Assembly (NCBI RefSeq): GCF_020537505.1
Contig: NZ_JAJBMO010000001.1
Coordinates: 62,001 to 126,000, forward strand
DNA from: Blautia glucerasea
Lineage (GTDB): Bacteria > Bacillota > Clostridia > Lachnospirales > Lachnospiraceae
DNA length: 64,000 nucleotides
Direction: 5' to 3'
Positions 7,827 to 17,900 of the stretch are shown in pieces; position 1 is the stretch's first letter, and each line of letters starts with the position of its first letter. Below the pieces are notes generated by a model, which worked only from the letters and a program-made list of their open reading frames with translations, did not search any database and had not been told where the DNA came from. The position numbers were made by a program, and so were the translations under genes.

Positions 7827-9133
7827 AAAATCCCCTCTTTCTGTAAAAGAGCCTTAATTTCACCCACCAGGTAAAGCGAACCTACACAGAATAACATTCC
7901 GTCCTCTCTCTTCGCCTCACAAGCCATATGAAAAGCCTCTTCAATATTATCAGAATTTCCAACTTCCCTGCAACCCTCTTTACGGAAAATCTCCGCCAGC
8001 TTGGCAGACGGCACCTCACGATAACCGCCCACCTCCGTAGTCACAACCTTACGGAAACGGATCCTGCTGCAAATGGTATGGATCATATCCTGATAATCCT
8101 TATCATTCACTGCTGAAAATAAAAGTGTCAGTGGGTACTCCTCCTGAAAACGCTCCGCGGTCTCCACAAACCTGCGGACGCCATCCTCATTATGAGCTCC
8201 ATCCACGATTACTCCTGGCAGAATCGTCTCCATTCTGCCCTGCCACCTGGTATTCTTAATTCCAGCCTGCAGCTGCTCCATGCCCACCGGAAGCTTATCC
8301 TTCAGCACCTCCATGGTAATAAGTGCCAGAGACGCATTCATCACCTGATACCATGCAATAAAGGGGATGTGAAATCTGGTATCCCCATAATACCCATCCT
8401 TCAGGCAAAAATCAATGCCGTCCTTATTATTTCCCAGCACCTTCGCTTCGCCCTGAACCACCTTATAAGCCGGGCTTCCAAGCTCCTTCGCCTTCGCAGC
8501 GATCACCTCTGCTGCATCCTTATCATTTCCATCATAGATCACCGGAACTCCCGGAACAATAATTCCAGCCTTCTCCCCAGCGATCTCTCTCACCGTATTT
8601 CCCAAAAACTGCATATGATCCAGACTGATCGAGGTGATCACACAAGCCAGCGGATTCTCCACCGCTGTAGTCGCATCCAGTCTTCCACCAAGCCCGGTCT
8701 CCAAAGTCACATAATCCACACCAGCCTCAGCAAAGATCACCATTCCCATAAGAAACAGCATCTCAAAATAGGTAGGATGATAACTTCCCTCTTCCACAAG
8801 CTCATCCGCCAGCGACTTCACTCTCTCAAAAGCCTTCAGAAAAGTCTCATCATCAATATTCACCTCATTAATCTGAAACCTCTCATTAATTTTCACCAGA
8901 TGGGGAGACGTAAACAGTCCGCAGGAATACCCTGCCTCCCTGAGAATCGAAGTCAAAAACGCACAAGTACTCCCCTTACCATTCGTTCCCGCAACATGTA
9001 TCACCTTAAACCTCTCCTGCGGATTCCCCAGTCTTCTCAAACACTCCTTCGTATGCTCCAGGCTGTTCTTCTTCGTAAACTTCGGAGTCTCCTCAATATA
9101 AGCAACCGCTTCCTCGTAATTCATAATCTTCAA
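7823..9133 (-). CDS. folC: Bifunctional folylpolyglutamate / dihydrofolate synthase FolC
   Basis: Cytoplasmic Mur-ligase-type enzyme that adds glutamate to dihydropteroate and/or to tetrahydrofolates, making folates that stay in the cell. The 436-residue length is typical. The P-loop HVAGTNGKGSTCAFL is near residues 46-60, followed by LFTSPHL and NERFQIN, the ETGLGGRLDATT segment, and VITSISLDHMQFLGNTVREIAGEKAGI, all family hallmarks. The C-terminal domain begins near VDGAHNEDGVRRF. It is first in a three-gene operon with a 50-residue protein and the TPR protein. Whether it has both activities or only FPGS cannot be read from sequence alone. Confidence 0.95.
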   Translation of the reverse strand: MKIMNYEEAVAYIEETPKFTKKNSLEHTKECLRRLGNPQERFKVIHVAGTNGKGSTCAFLTSILREAGYSCGLFTSPHLVKINERFQINEVNIDDETFLKAFERVKSLADELVEEGSYHPTYFEMLFLMGMVIFAEAGVDYVTLETGLGGRLDATTAVENPLACVITSISLDHMQFLGNTVREIAGEKAGIIVPGVPVIYDGNDKDAAEVIAAKAKELGSPAYKVVQGEAKVLGNNKDGIDFCLKDGYYGDTRFHIPFIAWYQVMNASLALITMEVLKDKLPVGMEQLQAGIKNTRWQGRMETILPGVIVDGAHNEDGVRRFVETAERFQEEYPLTLLFSAVNDKDYQDMIHTICSRIRFRKVVTTEVGGYREVPSAKLAEIFRKEGCREVGNSDNIEEAFHMACEAKREDGMLFCVGSLYLVGEIKALLQKEGIL

Positions 9134-9151
9134 CCACCATTTATCTATCGT

Positions 9152-9180
9152 ATTATAACTAAAAACACTTCATCTGTGTA
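9152..9180 (-). promoter_or_regulatory. Probable promoter of folC operon
   Basis: On the minus strand TACACA and a perfect TATAAT (in AGTTATAATACG) are separated by about 17 bases, 20-40 bases upstream of the folC ATG. The -35 matches only 4 of 6 consensus bases, so this is a moderate call. Confidence 0.5.
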
Positions 9181-9239
9181 TAATGAACTATCCATACACA
9201 TCCGTAATTAATTACTCTACCATTATATAATAGTCACAC

Positions 9240-9664
9240 CAGAAGTCCACCCCTAATCGTAACTTTTTATCCGACAAACCTCGCACCGCCCCAAAGAATC
9301 TCCCCTTCTCCTTATAAGCGGATGGCCCTCCGGGCCAACGCCACTCCCCTCCACGGTGGATGGCCGCCCCGGCAGCCGACACCTCACCCTCTCCCGCTGA
9401 ACTCCTCTCTTTACCTCCCGCCTTGAACGTGCCTGGTCCCATCGTGCCTGGGCTGGGGCGTTGCACAGAACCCGAAAAAATCTTAGACGGCAGAATTTTG
9501 CGTTGAAGAAAGGAGAGGACACTGTCTAAGCTCCAACGGAGCGAGTTTGTCCTCTCCTTTCTTCGGTTTTAGCAAAATTCTGGTGCCTTAGATTTTTCGG
9601 GTTCTGCGCTCCGTTCCCAGCCCAGGCACGATGGAGCCGGGCACCCACCCGGAAAACCACTCCC
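9240..9664. repeat. GC-rich intergenic region with a 216-base hairpin element (9429-9644)
   Basis: The gap between the LTA-synthase gene and folC is visibly richer in G+C than its surroundings. From 9429 to 9644 it is one long imperfect inverted repeat. The left arm (9429-9521) contains CATCGTGCCTGGGCTGGG, AGAACCCGAAAAA, CAGAATTTTG and GAAGAAAGGAGAGGACA in that order. The right arm (9548-9644) carries their complements in reverse order. The apex holds a small GCTCC/GGAGC hairpin. Flanking bases 9300-9420 contain further short GC hairpins (GGCCCTCCGGGCC). A related element lies at 44111-44213. There is no transposase and no convincing ORF inside. It could be a MITE-like repeat or a structured 3' end of the valS-ltaS transcript. 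Confidence 0.75.
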
Positions 9665-11677
9665 CTACCGGGAATCCACCTTCCACTGACTATCATATAG
9701 CGCATAAACCGCCCTATCAAAGCTCTTACTAAGCGCCTTCCTAGTCGAACTGTTACTCCGCTGCACAACCGCCAGCCTATCAAAATCCTTCAATTCCGTT
9801 CCCGAAATTACCAGCATCGTTGGACTCAAATACGCCGTATCATACCACTCCCCATTCAGCTTCACCTGACTGGACGGCGTAAAATTTGTCCCCTGAATAT
9901 AGTAAGTCCAATCCGTATCTGACACAAGCCTTAAGGAATCAAGGGTCACATCATAAAGCCCCATCCGCATCTTCGTCCTCTCAAACAGATTTTCTCCACC
10001 ATAAGCATATCTCTTTCCATACAGCACATCATACTGCAGCGTCTCCAGATCCACCTGATAATTCTTCGTATTCCTTCTCGCCTGATGATACTTCATGATC
10101 GTACCCTCATGAATCCCAACCCGGTCCAGAACCTCCGCCGCAATCTGATAAGAAGCCAGATTCTCATCCTTCTTCGTCAGCCCCATATTATCCCAGATCA
10201 CATACTCCGTCTGGAAAAGATACTTATTCTTCAGATCCTCCACAGTCAGCCCCATAGTCGGCAAATGATCTCCATACATCACCAGGATCACATCCTCTGG
10301 ATAATCCGTCAAAGCATCTGTCAACTCCTTCACAAACTGATCCATCTCATGAATCTGATTCACATAATACTCCCACTTATAATCCTGCTCCTCCGTAGGA
10401 GAACCAGAAACCGTAATAGTTGGATTATCCAGGATTGGCTCACTAGGATAATCACCATGTCCCTGTACAGAAATGGTATACACATAATCCGGACTCTCTG
10501 TGGAATCCAGACACTTAAGGATCTCATCCGTCAACACACTGTCCTTCACCCAGCCAAGAGGATTCTGCAGATTCTCATCCGCCATATACTCTTCAGAGGT
10601 AAAAGTATCAAATCCCAGGTTTGGGAAAACAGATCGTCTGCCATAGAAATTCGCCTCATTATTATGTACCGCATGAGTAGAATACCCCAGATTCTTAAGC
10701 ACATAAGGCACACTCTCGCAGGTAGTCTCCTTCAAAATACTCTTATAAGGATACTCACCAGGGCCAAAATAATGAAGACTCATTCCCGTAATCGTCTCAA
10801 ACTCCGTATTTGCCGTACCAGCACCAACAGAAGGAACCTTATAATACCCAGAAGAATACTCCTCCATCAGTTTCCGAAAATTCGGGATCGGATCCTCAGA
10901 AATATTCAGGTAATTAACCAGAGTGGGATCAAAGAAAGATTCCAGCTGTAAAAACAGGATATTCGGTCTTTTTCCATCCTCTTTGGTCTCTGGAAGATTC
11001 GACTCCGTCTTCTCGATCCTGTCTATCTCATCCTCAGAATAATCCCTCGGCTCGCTGATACCGGTGTTAAAAATAGTGGTCGCCAGACAATAAGGATACC
11101 CATAATCCTCATAAGCAAACGCAATATTGCCAAAATAATTGGACAAAACCCTTTTCTCAAGAGCCAGCTGTGTCACGCCGCCAAAGGCCACAAAACCGAC
11201 GATCACCAACGGAATCACATACCGATACTTAATCTTCTGCTGATACTTCGGTCCTTTGATCAACAGGATCACCAGCCCCAGCACCACAATTCCAATGAGG
11301 ATACATCCGATCACCACACCATAAAAAGGCAGGTACTTCTGCATGATCGCAATTCCATCTGTCAGCATATGCAGATCCGGTCCGGTAAACGGTGTAACAC
11401 GGTTCAGCAGAAGAATACAATTCACGATTCCCAGAAACAGCCAGAAAACCGAAACCACAACTCTCCAGAAAACCCGCCTGTGAAACAGATATACGATCAG
11501 CATTGTGGTAAAAATAAACGCAGTATTATAAGCAAACACCAACGGCTTTTCCGTCATGTAATTCCAGGCCTCCACCACAGAATGGCGGCACAGTGCCTCT
11601 ATGATAAAATAGAGCACTGCGCACCAAAGTGCCTGAAGGATCAAGGAAATCTTATTGCAAAATTTGCTCAGCTTCAT
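9665..11677 (-). CDS. LTA synthase family sulfatase-domain membrane protein
   Basis: Polytopic membrane enzyme of the lipoteichoic acid synthase/phosphoglycerol transferase family, 670 residues. Residues 1-200 contain about five membrane helices. The extracellular sulfatase-fold domain runs from about 235 (NILFLQLESFFDP, metal-binding Glu) through the nucleophilic Thr in SVGAGTANTEFETITG to the metal site MYGDHLPTMG. A roughly 120-residue C-terminal extension follows. The family transfers glycerol-phosphate from phosphatidylglycerol to a growing surface polymer or glycolipid; the exact polymer is not determinable. The ATG lies 14 bases after valS with AAAGGAG, so it is probably read from the valS transcript and indirectly under its T-box. 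Confidence 0.9.
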   Translation of the reverse strand: MKLSKFCNKISLILQALWCAVLYFIIEALCRHSVVEAWNYMTEKPLVFAYNTAFIFTTMLIVYLFHRRVFWRVVVSVFWLFLGIVNCILLLNRVTPFTGPDLHMLTDGIAIMQKYLPFYGVVIGCILIGIVVLGLVILLIKGPKYQQKIKYRYVIPLVIVGFVAFGGVTQLALEKRVLSNYFGNIAFAYEDYGYPYCLATTIFNTGISEPRDYSEDEIDRIEKTESNLPETKEDGKRPNILFLQLESFFDPTLVNYLNISEDPIPNFRKLMEEYSSGYYKVPSVGAGTANTEFETITGMSLHYFGPGEYPYKSILKETTCESVPYVLKNLGYSTHAVHNNEANFYGRRSVFPNLGFDTFTSEEYMADENLQNPLGWVKDSVLTDEILKCLDSTESPDYVYTISVQGHGDYPSEPILDNPTITVSGSPTEEQDYKWEYYVNQIHEMDQFVKELTDALTDYPEDVILVMYGDHLPTMGLTVEDLKNKYLFQTEYVIWDNMGLTKKDENLASYQIAAEVLDRVGIHEGTIMKYHQARRNTKNYQVDLETLQYDVLYGKRYAYGGENLFERTKMRMGLYDVTLDSLRLVSDTDWTYYIQGTNFTPSSQVKLNGEWYDTAYLSPTMLVISGTELKDFDRLAVVQRSNSSTRKALSKSFDRAVYALYDSQWKVDSR

Positions 11678-11691
11678 GCAAAATCTCCTTT

Positions 11692-14343
11692 TTATCTCTT
11701 AAGCTGCTCAAGCTGTGTTTCAACCTTATCCTTCATTTCTTTATACTTCGCAAGCTTCTCCTTCTCTGCATCAACCTTTGCAGCCGGAGCTTTGTTTACA
11801 AAGTTCGGATTGTTCAGCATTCCCTCGCAGCGGGCAATCTCCTTGGCCAGTCTCTCCTGCTCTCTGGTCAGTCTCTCAAGCTCTTTTTCCTTGTCAACCA
11901 GATCCTCAAGAGGCATGTAAACAACTGCATTGGAAACAACAACAGAAACTGCATCCTCTCCAATGCCAGTCTTATCCTGCTGAACATGGATTTCTTTCGC
12001 AAATGCAAGATTTACAAAGGACTTCTTGCTCTTCTCATACATCTCACAGATTGCAGCATCCTTTCCAACAATGATCAGATGAGTCTTTCTGTTCTGTGGA
12101 ACATTCATGCTGGTTCTTGTATTACGGATACCGCGTACAACCTCCTGGAAGCTTCCGATTGCAAGCTCAGCCTCTGGAGAATTCCACTCCTCCTTATATA
12201 CCGGCCAGTCAGAGATCATAATGGACTCTTCCTCAGGAAGCAGTGTGCAGTAGATTTCCTCTGTGATAAACGGCATAAATGGATGAAGCAGCTTCAGCCC
12301 CTGGGTCAGAGCCGTGCGAAGTGTCCAGAGAGCCGCATTTGCAGCCTTTGGATTCTCCTCAGCTTTCCACAGACGAACCTTGGCAATCTCAATGTACCAG
12401 TCGCAAAGCTCATCCCACAGGAAATCATAAATCTTCTGAACGGCAATACCCAGCTCATATTTTTCCATGTTATCGGTTACTTCTTTGATCACGTTATTCA
12501 GTCTGGAAAGGATCCATTTATCCTCATAACAAAGGGTTGCAATCTCAGGCTCTGTTACGCTCTTACCTTCCAGGTTCATAAGAACGAAACGGGAAGCGTT
12601 CCAGATCTTATTTGCAAAGTTACGGCTGGACTCTACACGCTCCCAGTAGAAACGCATGTCGTTTCCAGGTGCATTGCCTGTCATCAGGGTAAGACGAAGG
12701 GCATCTGCACCGTACTTGTCAATTACCTCAAGAGGATCGATACCATTTCCAAGGGATTTACTCATCTTACGACCCTGGGAATCTCTTACCAGACCGTGGA
12801 TCAGAACATGATGGAATGGTGTCTTGCCTGTCTGTTCAAGTGCAGAAAATACCATACGGATAACCCAGAAGAAAATAATGTCATATCCGGTTACCAGCAC
12901 GTCTGTTGGATAGAAGTACTCCAGCTCCGGTGTTTTGTCCGGCCAGCCAAGTGTAGAGAATGGCCACAGTGCAGAGCTGAACCAGGTATCCAGGGTATCC
13001 TCGTCCTGATGAAGATGTGTGCACCCGCATTTCGGGCATTTCCCGGGCATTTCTCGGGCAACAACTGTCTCACCGCACTCGTCGCAGTAGTAAGCCGGGA
13101 TTCTGTGTCCCCACCACAGCTGACGGGAAATACACCAGTCACGGATGTTCTCCAGCCAGTGAAGATACGTCTTGTCAAAACGCTCCGGAACGAATTTCAG
13201 CTCTCCGTCCTCAAGAGTTTTGATCGCAGCTTTTGCCATCTCGTCCATCTTTACAAACCACTGCGGTTTGATCATCGGCTCTACAGTTGCATGGCAGCGG
13301 TCATGTGTTCCAACGCTGTGATTGTGCGGAACCACTTTTACCAGAAGTCCGAGCTTGTCAAGATCCTCTACCATGGCCTTTCTGGCTTCGTAACGGTCCA
13401 TACCTGCATATTTTCCGCCCAGCTCATTGATGGTAGCGTCATCGTTCATAATGTTGATCTCCGGAAGGTTGTGTCTCTTACCAACCTCAAAATCATTAGG
13501 GTCATGTGCTGGTGTGATCTTTACACAGCCGGTACCAAATTCTTTATCAACATACTCATCGGCAATAACCGGGATCTCTCTGTCTGTAAGAGGAAGCTTC
13601 AGCATTTTGCCAACAATGTCTTTGTAACGGTCATCATCCGGGTTTACGGCAACTGCAGTATCGCCAAGAAGTGTCTCCGGACGTGTTGTTGCAATTTCCA
13701 CGAATTTTCCTTCTTCTCCAACAACCGGATAGTTGATGTGCCAGAAGAATCCGTCCTGATCCTCATGCTCAACCTCAGCATCAGAAATGGAGGTCTGGCA
13801 TACCGGACACCAGTTGATGATACGGGATCCTTTGTAGATATAGCCTTTTTCATATAACTTGATAAAAACTTCCTGTACTGCTTTGGAGCAGCCTTCGTCC
13901 ATAGTGAAACGCTCTCTCTCCCAGTCTGCGGAAGCACCAAGCTTCTTCAGCTGGTTGATGATTTTTCCGCCGTACTCTTCTTTCCACTCCCAGGCATATT
14001 CCAGGAATTTCTCACGGCCGATTTCAGCTTTATCAATGCCTTCTTTTTTCAGTTTCTCAGTAACCTTAACCTCCGTAGCGATGGCTGCATGGTCCGTTCC
14101 CGGCTGCCACAGTGCTTCGTATCCCTGCATTCTCTTGAAACGGATAAGAATGTCCTGCATGGTCTCATCAAGTGCATGTCCCATATGCAGCTGGCCAGTT
14201 ACATTTGGCGGCGGCATAACAATGGTAAATGGTTTCTTATCTGGGTTTACTTTTGCATGAAAATATCCGTTGTCCATCCATTTCTGGTAAAGACGTTCCT
14301 CGATTCCTTTTGGATCGTAGGTCTTTGCAAGTTCTTTGCTCAT
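11692..14343 (-). CDS. valS: Valyl-tRNA synthetase
   Basis: Charges tRNA-Val; class I synthetase of 883 residues, the usual bacterial size. The HIGH motif appears as HMGH (about 53-56, in PPPNVTGQLHMGHALDE) and the KMSKS motif as GRKMSKSLGNG. The editing domain (TTRPETLLGDTAVAV), the anticodon-binding domain, and the C-terminal coiled coil typical of ValRS (LVDKEKELERLTREQERLAKEI) are all present. Translation starts at an ATG preceded by AGGAGG. A T-box leader lies upstream, so transcription should rise when uncharged tRNA-Val accumulates. A long antisense ORF on the plus strand is a shadow. Confidence 0.98.
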   Translation of the reverse strand: MSKELAKTYDPKGIEERLYQKWMDNGYFHAKVNPDKKPFTIVMPPPNVTGQLHMGHALDETMQDILIRFKRMQGYEALWQPGTDHAAIATEVKVTEKLKKEGIDKAEIGREKFLEYAWEWKEEYGGKIINQLKKLGASADWERERFTMDEGCSKAVQEVFIKLYEKGYIYKGSRIINWCPVCQTSISDAEVEHEDQDGFFWHINYPVVGEEGKFVEIATTRPETLLGDTAVAVNPDDDRYKDIVGKMLKLPLTDREIPVIADEYVDKEFGTGCVKITPAHDPNDFEVGKRHNLPEINIMNDDATINELGGKYAGMDRYEARKAMVEDLDKLGLLVKVVPHNHSVGTHDRCHATVEPMIKPQWFVKMDEMAKAAIKTLEDGELKFVPERFDKTYLHWLENIRDWCISRQLWWGHRIPAYYCDECGETVVAREMPGKCPKCGCTHLHQDEDTLDTWFSSALWPFSTLGWPDKTPELEYFYPTDVLVTGYDIIFFWVIRMVFSALEQTGKTPFHHVLIHGLVRDSQGRKMSKSLGNGIDPLEVIDKYGADALRLTLMTGNAPGNDMRFYWERVESSRNFANKIWNASRFVLMNLEGKSVTEPEIATLCYEDKWILSRLNNVIKEVTDNMEKYELGIAVQKIYDFLWDELCDWYIEIAKVRLWKAEENPKAANAALWTLRTALTQGLKLLHPFMPFITEEIYCTLLPEEESIMISDWPVYKEEWNSPEAELAIGSFQEVVRGIRNTRTSMNVPQNRKTHLIIVGKDAAICEMYEKSKKSFVNLAFAKEIHVQQDKTGIGEDAVSVVVSNAVVYMPLEDLVDKEKELERLTREQERLAKEIARCEGMLNNPNFVNKAPAAKVDAEKEKLAKYKEMKDKVETQLEQLKR

Positions 14344-14358
14344 GATTTTCCTCCTAAT

Positions 14359-14490
14359 ATCAGAATCCTGCCCGCAGGATTCTGCACCTGCGGCGGGTCG
14401 CTTTCAGCGACATCTTCCTTTCCGCCGCAGTGTGATCCTGCCCAGCAGGGCTTTTTATATAGAGGGTGATTTCATAGAAATTTCCCTCTA
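14359..14490. repeat. Array of hairpins between T-box terminator and valS start
   Basis: After the T-box terminator the mRNA does not reach valS directly but passes three or more further stems: 14361-14371 with 14374-14384 (perfect 11 bp, CAGAATCCTGC type), 14388-14396 with 14422-14430 (CTGCGGCGG) enclosing GTCGCT/AGCGAC, and 14460-14466 with 14484-14490 (TAGAGGG/CCCTCTA). The first sits directly upstream of the AGGAGG of valS. This looks like an inserted repeat or an added regulatory segment. Confidence 0.6.
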
Positions 14491-14492
14491 CA

Positions 14493-14527
14493 TAAAAACG
14501 CCCCTCACACTGTAATGTGTGAAGGGC
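14493..14527 (-). terminator. T-box regulated terminator of valS
   Basis: Minus-strand stem GCCCTTCACAC (14527-14517) with GTGTGAGGGGC (14510-14500), followed by GTTTTTATG. It follows the T-box sequence directly, as expected for the terminator that competes with the antiterminator. Confidence 0.88.
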
Positions 14528-14895
14528 GAAGTTAACGCGGTACCACCTTCATTATGTGCAACAACGAGCCACTTCTAAAAAAGTTTTTATAGACTTCGCC
14601 TTTAATATGCACACATCTCTTTCCTATAACGCTGGAATTGCGTGAAAACTTACTGCAAAGCTCGCTTCTGCAAGCACTGCCTCTTTCAAAAAAAGCTCTG
14701 CCAGCTTCTCTTTGCTCATTCAGTTTCCCGGCTCCAAAGCTACCTTCAGCGGATGCGGATCTCAAAATGTCTTCCATCTCAGGGAATCCCCCGGACATTT
14801 CTCTCTGGGAGGACATGCGCTTACTCCTCTTCTTCTATGCCTTTCGCTGCGGCTTCCCTGCTTTCAGATAAATAAACGGAAAGGCCGCTGGTTTT
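14493..14895 (-). ncRNA. T-box leader (tRNA-sensing riboswitch) upstream of valS
   Basis: The signature T-box sequence GAAGGTGGTACCGCG lies at 14550-14536 on the minus strand, directly before a terminator hairpin. Upstream are stem I features: GAGGAGTAAGCGC (AGUA-type motif, near 14828-14816) and CAGAGAG (near 14805). Binding of uncharged tRNA to the specifier codon in stem I and to the T-box bulge stabilises the antiterminator. A GTA (Val) triplet at 14743-14741 in the context CTGAAGGTAGC is a possible specifier, but I have not folded the RNA, so this is tentative. The ORFs drawn across this region are not genes. Confidence 0.92.
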
Positions 14896-14904
14896 ATGGA
14901 TATA

Positions 14905-14933
14905 ACTATAATTGCAATTTTCCAGCTTGTCAA
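14905..14933 (-). promoter_or_regulatory. Sigma-A promoter of the valS T-box transcript
   Basis: Perfect TTGACA (14933-14928) and TATAGT (14910-14905) with a 17-base spacer, directly after the stop of the upstream permease gene and just ahead of the T-box leader. Confidence 0.85.
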
Positions 14934-14954
14934 GCTAATTTGAAAATTTCATAT

Positions 14955-17900
14955 TTACTCCACGCTCTTCAACGATTCCACCATATCAATGGTCTTCAGC
15001 TTAAAATGCATCACCCCATTCACCACAATGGAAAATACACTCGTCAGGATTCCACTGATCACAAAGCTCAGCGGCTTAATATTTCGCCCAAACATAACCG
15101 CATCTACCTCAACCGTGGTGATCACATACCTGTGAAGAAGAATTCCAAACACTGCTCCAAACAAAATTCCAAGCACTGTCAGGATCACATTTTCCCGAAG
15201 TACATACTGTGAAACCTCCCCATCATAAAAACCAAGCACCTTCAACGTTGCCAGCTCCCTCTGCCGCTCTGTGATATTAATATTATTCAGATTATACAAT
15301 ACCACAAAAGCCAGCATTCCTGCTGAAACGATCAGCACCAGGATTACCGCATCCAGGGTGCTCAGCATACGGTCGATCTGGGTAGAAATGCTGCTGGTAT
15401 AGCTAATGCTAAGAGCACCAGGATACGTCAGGATCTGGGTTCCCACAGTTTCCAGATCATCCTTATTCTCTTCCTTCATGGTAAACACAATGTCCTGATA
15501 ATCCGGCTTTTCCCCGAATGTCTGCTCATAGAGGCTGGGCGTCATATAAAGGTAATGATTCATATAATTTTCTGTGATCACAGCCACCTTTACCGTATAT
15601 TCCTTATCCGCTTTTTCCAGGGTAATGGTATCGCCCACCTTCAATCCAAGCTGACTTGCCGTCTTCTCAGAAACAGCAGCCCCTTCGTCGGTAAGCTCAT
15701 ATTTTTCCTTGGTAATACGGCTCTGCAAGGTCACATCCCTGGCAAATTCTTCCAGATTTTTCGGCACAAACAGATAAATGCTGATATTAGAGCCGCCCTT
15801 AGGGGCACTGATCTTCGTCAGCTGGATCTGGTTGCAATGGGCAATCTGCCCGCTGCTCTTCATATATTCCAGAAGCTCTTCCCGCTCTTCCTCAGTGGCA
15901 TCGCTGTCCTCTATCACCATACCTTCATAATGCTGCAGATCCCGATACTGAATAGTGGCAATATCACTGATAGAATCCTGAATTCCAAAGCCAACCAGCA
16001 TCAGTGCCATACTTCCTGCAATTCCGAAAACCGTCATAACCAGACGCTTCTTATAGCGGAAAAGATTGCGGATGGTTGACTTCCAGGAAAAGCTTAAATG
16101 CTTCCATATGAATGTAATCCGCTCCAAAAGCACCCTCTTGCCCTCTTTTGGTGCCGGTGGACGCATAAGGGAGGCCGGTGTCTCCTGCAGCTCTTTTCCA
16201 CATGCAAAAAGAGTGGCACCAACGGTACACACAATAGATGCCCCGGAAGCAATCAGTGCAAAACTGAGCTGATAGTCAATGGAAATGGTATTTGCCACAT
16301 TGTGATACATAATTCCATAGGCCGTTATAATAATGTAAGGAATGATTTTCTCGCCAATCAGCATTCCCAGAATACTTCCCAGCACGGTTGCAAAAAACGC
16401 ATAACAGATGTATTTCGCCGCAATCGCAGTCTTCTTATATCCCAAAGCCTTCAAAGTACCGATCTGGGTTCGCTGCTCCTCCACCATACGGGTCATGGTA
16501 GTAAGACTGATCAGTGCCGCTACCAGGAAAAAGATCACTGGGAAAACCTGCCCAATGTTTCGAAGGCGGTCTGCATTGTCACCATAATCCGTGTATTCCG
16601 GAAGGTCCTCACGGTCTGTGACTATCCACTCCGGTATCTCCAGATCAGCCAGTTCCTGCCTGGCATCGTCTAATTTTTGCTGGTTATCTGCAATCTCATC
16701 CTCTGCCTTTTTTTTGGCATCCTGGTACTCTTTCTTTCCATCTGTCAGATCCTGCTCTCCCTTTTTCAGATCCTTCGCTGCATCTGCAAGCTTTTTCTCG
16801 TTATCGGTAATTTCCTTTTCACCATCCTGAAGCTTCTTCTCATTGTCCGCAACTTCCAGCTCCCCAGAAACAAGCTTCGCCTCATTATTCGCGATTTCTT
16901 TCTCACCGGAAGCAAGCTTTGCTTCATTGTCTGCAATCTGCTGTGCGCCGGAATTGTACTGTGCCAGACCAGAAGCATATTGCTGCTCGCTTTCATTTAG
17001 CTTCGCCACATTGGCATCCAGTTCCGCCTGACCATCCGCCAGCGTTTTCCCATTGGAATCGATTTCCTTCTGGGCCTTGTTCAGCTTTTTCTTAGCTTCG
17101 TTTAACTGCTTCTGCCCATTTGCCAGCTCCTGCTCTCCAGCTTCAATTTCGGTCTTGGAAGCAGCAAGGGCTTTCTCCTGCTCCTGAATTTCGTTCCATC
17201 CGGCATCAATCTGCGCCTGACCTGCACTTATCTGCTCAAGACCTGCATTTAGTTCGCTTTCTTTCTGGGAAAGCTGGGAAAGTCCGTCCTCCACAGCCGC
17301 CAGGCTTCCTTCCAGCTGACTTCTGGTGGACGCAAGCTGCTGCCTTTGCTCCTCAAGCTGGGCTTCGCCTGCCTGGATCTGCTGGCTGACTGCTGCTTCC
17401 TGACTTTCCAGCGCCGAAACCTGGGCTGCCAGGTTATCCAGTTCTTCCTGGGAGACATCTGGGTTTTCCAGTGCTGCATTGTAGCTGGCCCGGGCGTTCT
17501 CAAGCAGAACCTGTAACTCTGCCAGCTGGCTTTTTACATCTTCCAGGGTATTTACTTCCTCCTGCAGCTGGGCTTCGCCTGCAGCCACCTGGGAAAGTCC
17601 CTCTGTTATCTGCTGCTTCTGCTGATTTAACTGTGTTCTGGTGCTTTCGATCTGCTGCTGTCCCGCTGTGATCTCTGCCTTAGACTGATCCAGTTCCTTC
17701 TGTTTGTCTGTTAAGTTTTGCTTTGCAGCCTCTAATTGCTGTTCCCCTGCTTCCAGCTGGGATTTTCCCTCTGCAAGTTTCGCTGCATTTTCATCCAGGG
17801 TTTTCTGGTTTGCCTCTAATTCTGCCAGACCACTGTCAACCTGCTGCTGGGCAGAAGCAATCTGTGCCTGTCCATCTGCAAGTTTCGCTTTTGCCGTATT

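Noticed and set aside
8192..9211. A 339-residue plus-strand frame opposite folC
   Set aside because: Antisense shadow; basic, His/Ser/Leu-rich sequence with no family features or ribosome site.
9212..9522. Overlapping minus-strand frames of 84-89 residues in the GC-rich gap
   Set aside because: They cross the hairpin element, have Arg/Gly-biased composition typical of GC-rich non-coding DNA and lack ribosome sites.
11629..13857. A 742-residue open frame on the plus strand, antisense to valS
   Set aside because: It lies wholly opposite the certain valS gene, has no ribosome site or recognisable family, and has the composition expected of an antisense shadow.
14532..14816. 94-residue frame in the valS leader
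   Set aside because: It coincides with the T-box RNA, which explains the sequence better.
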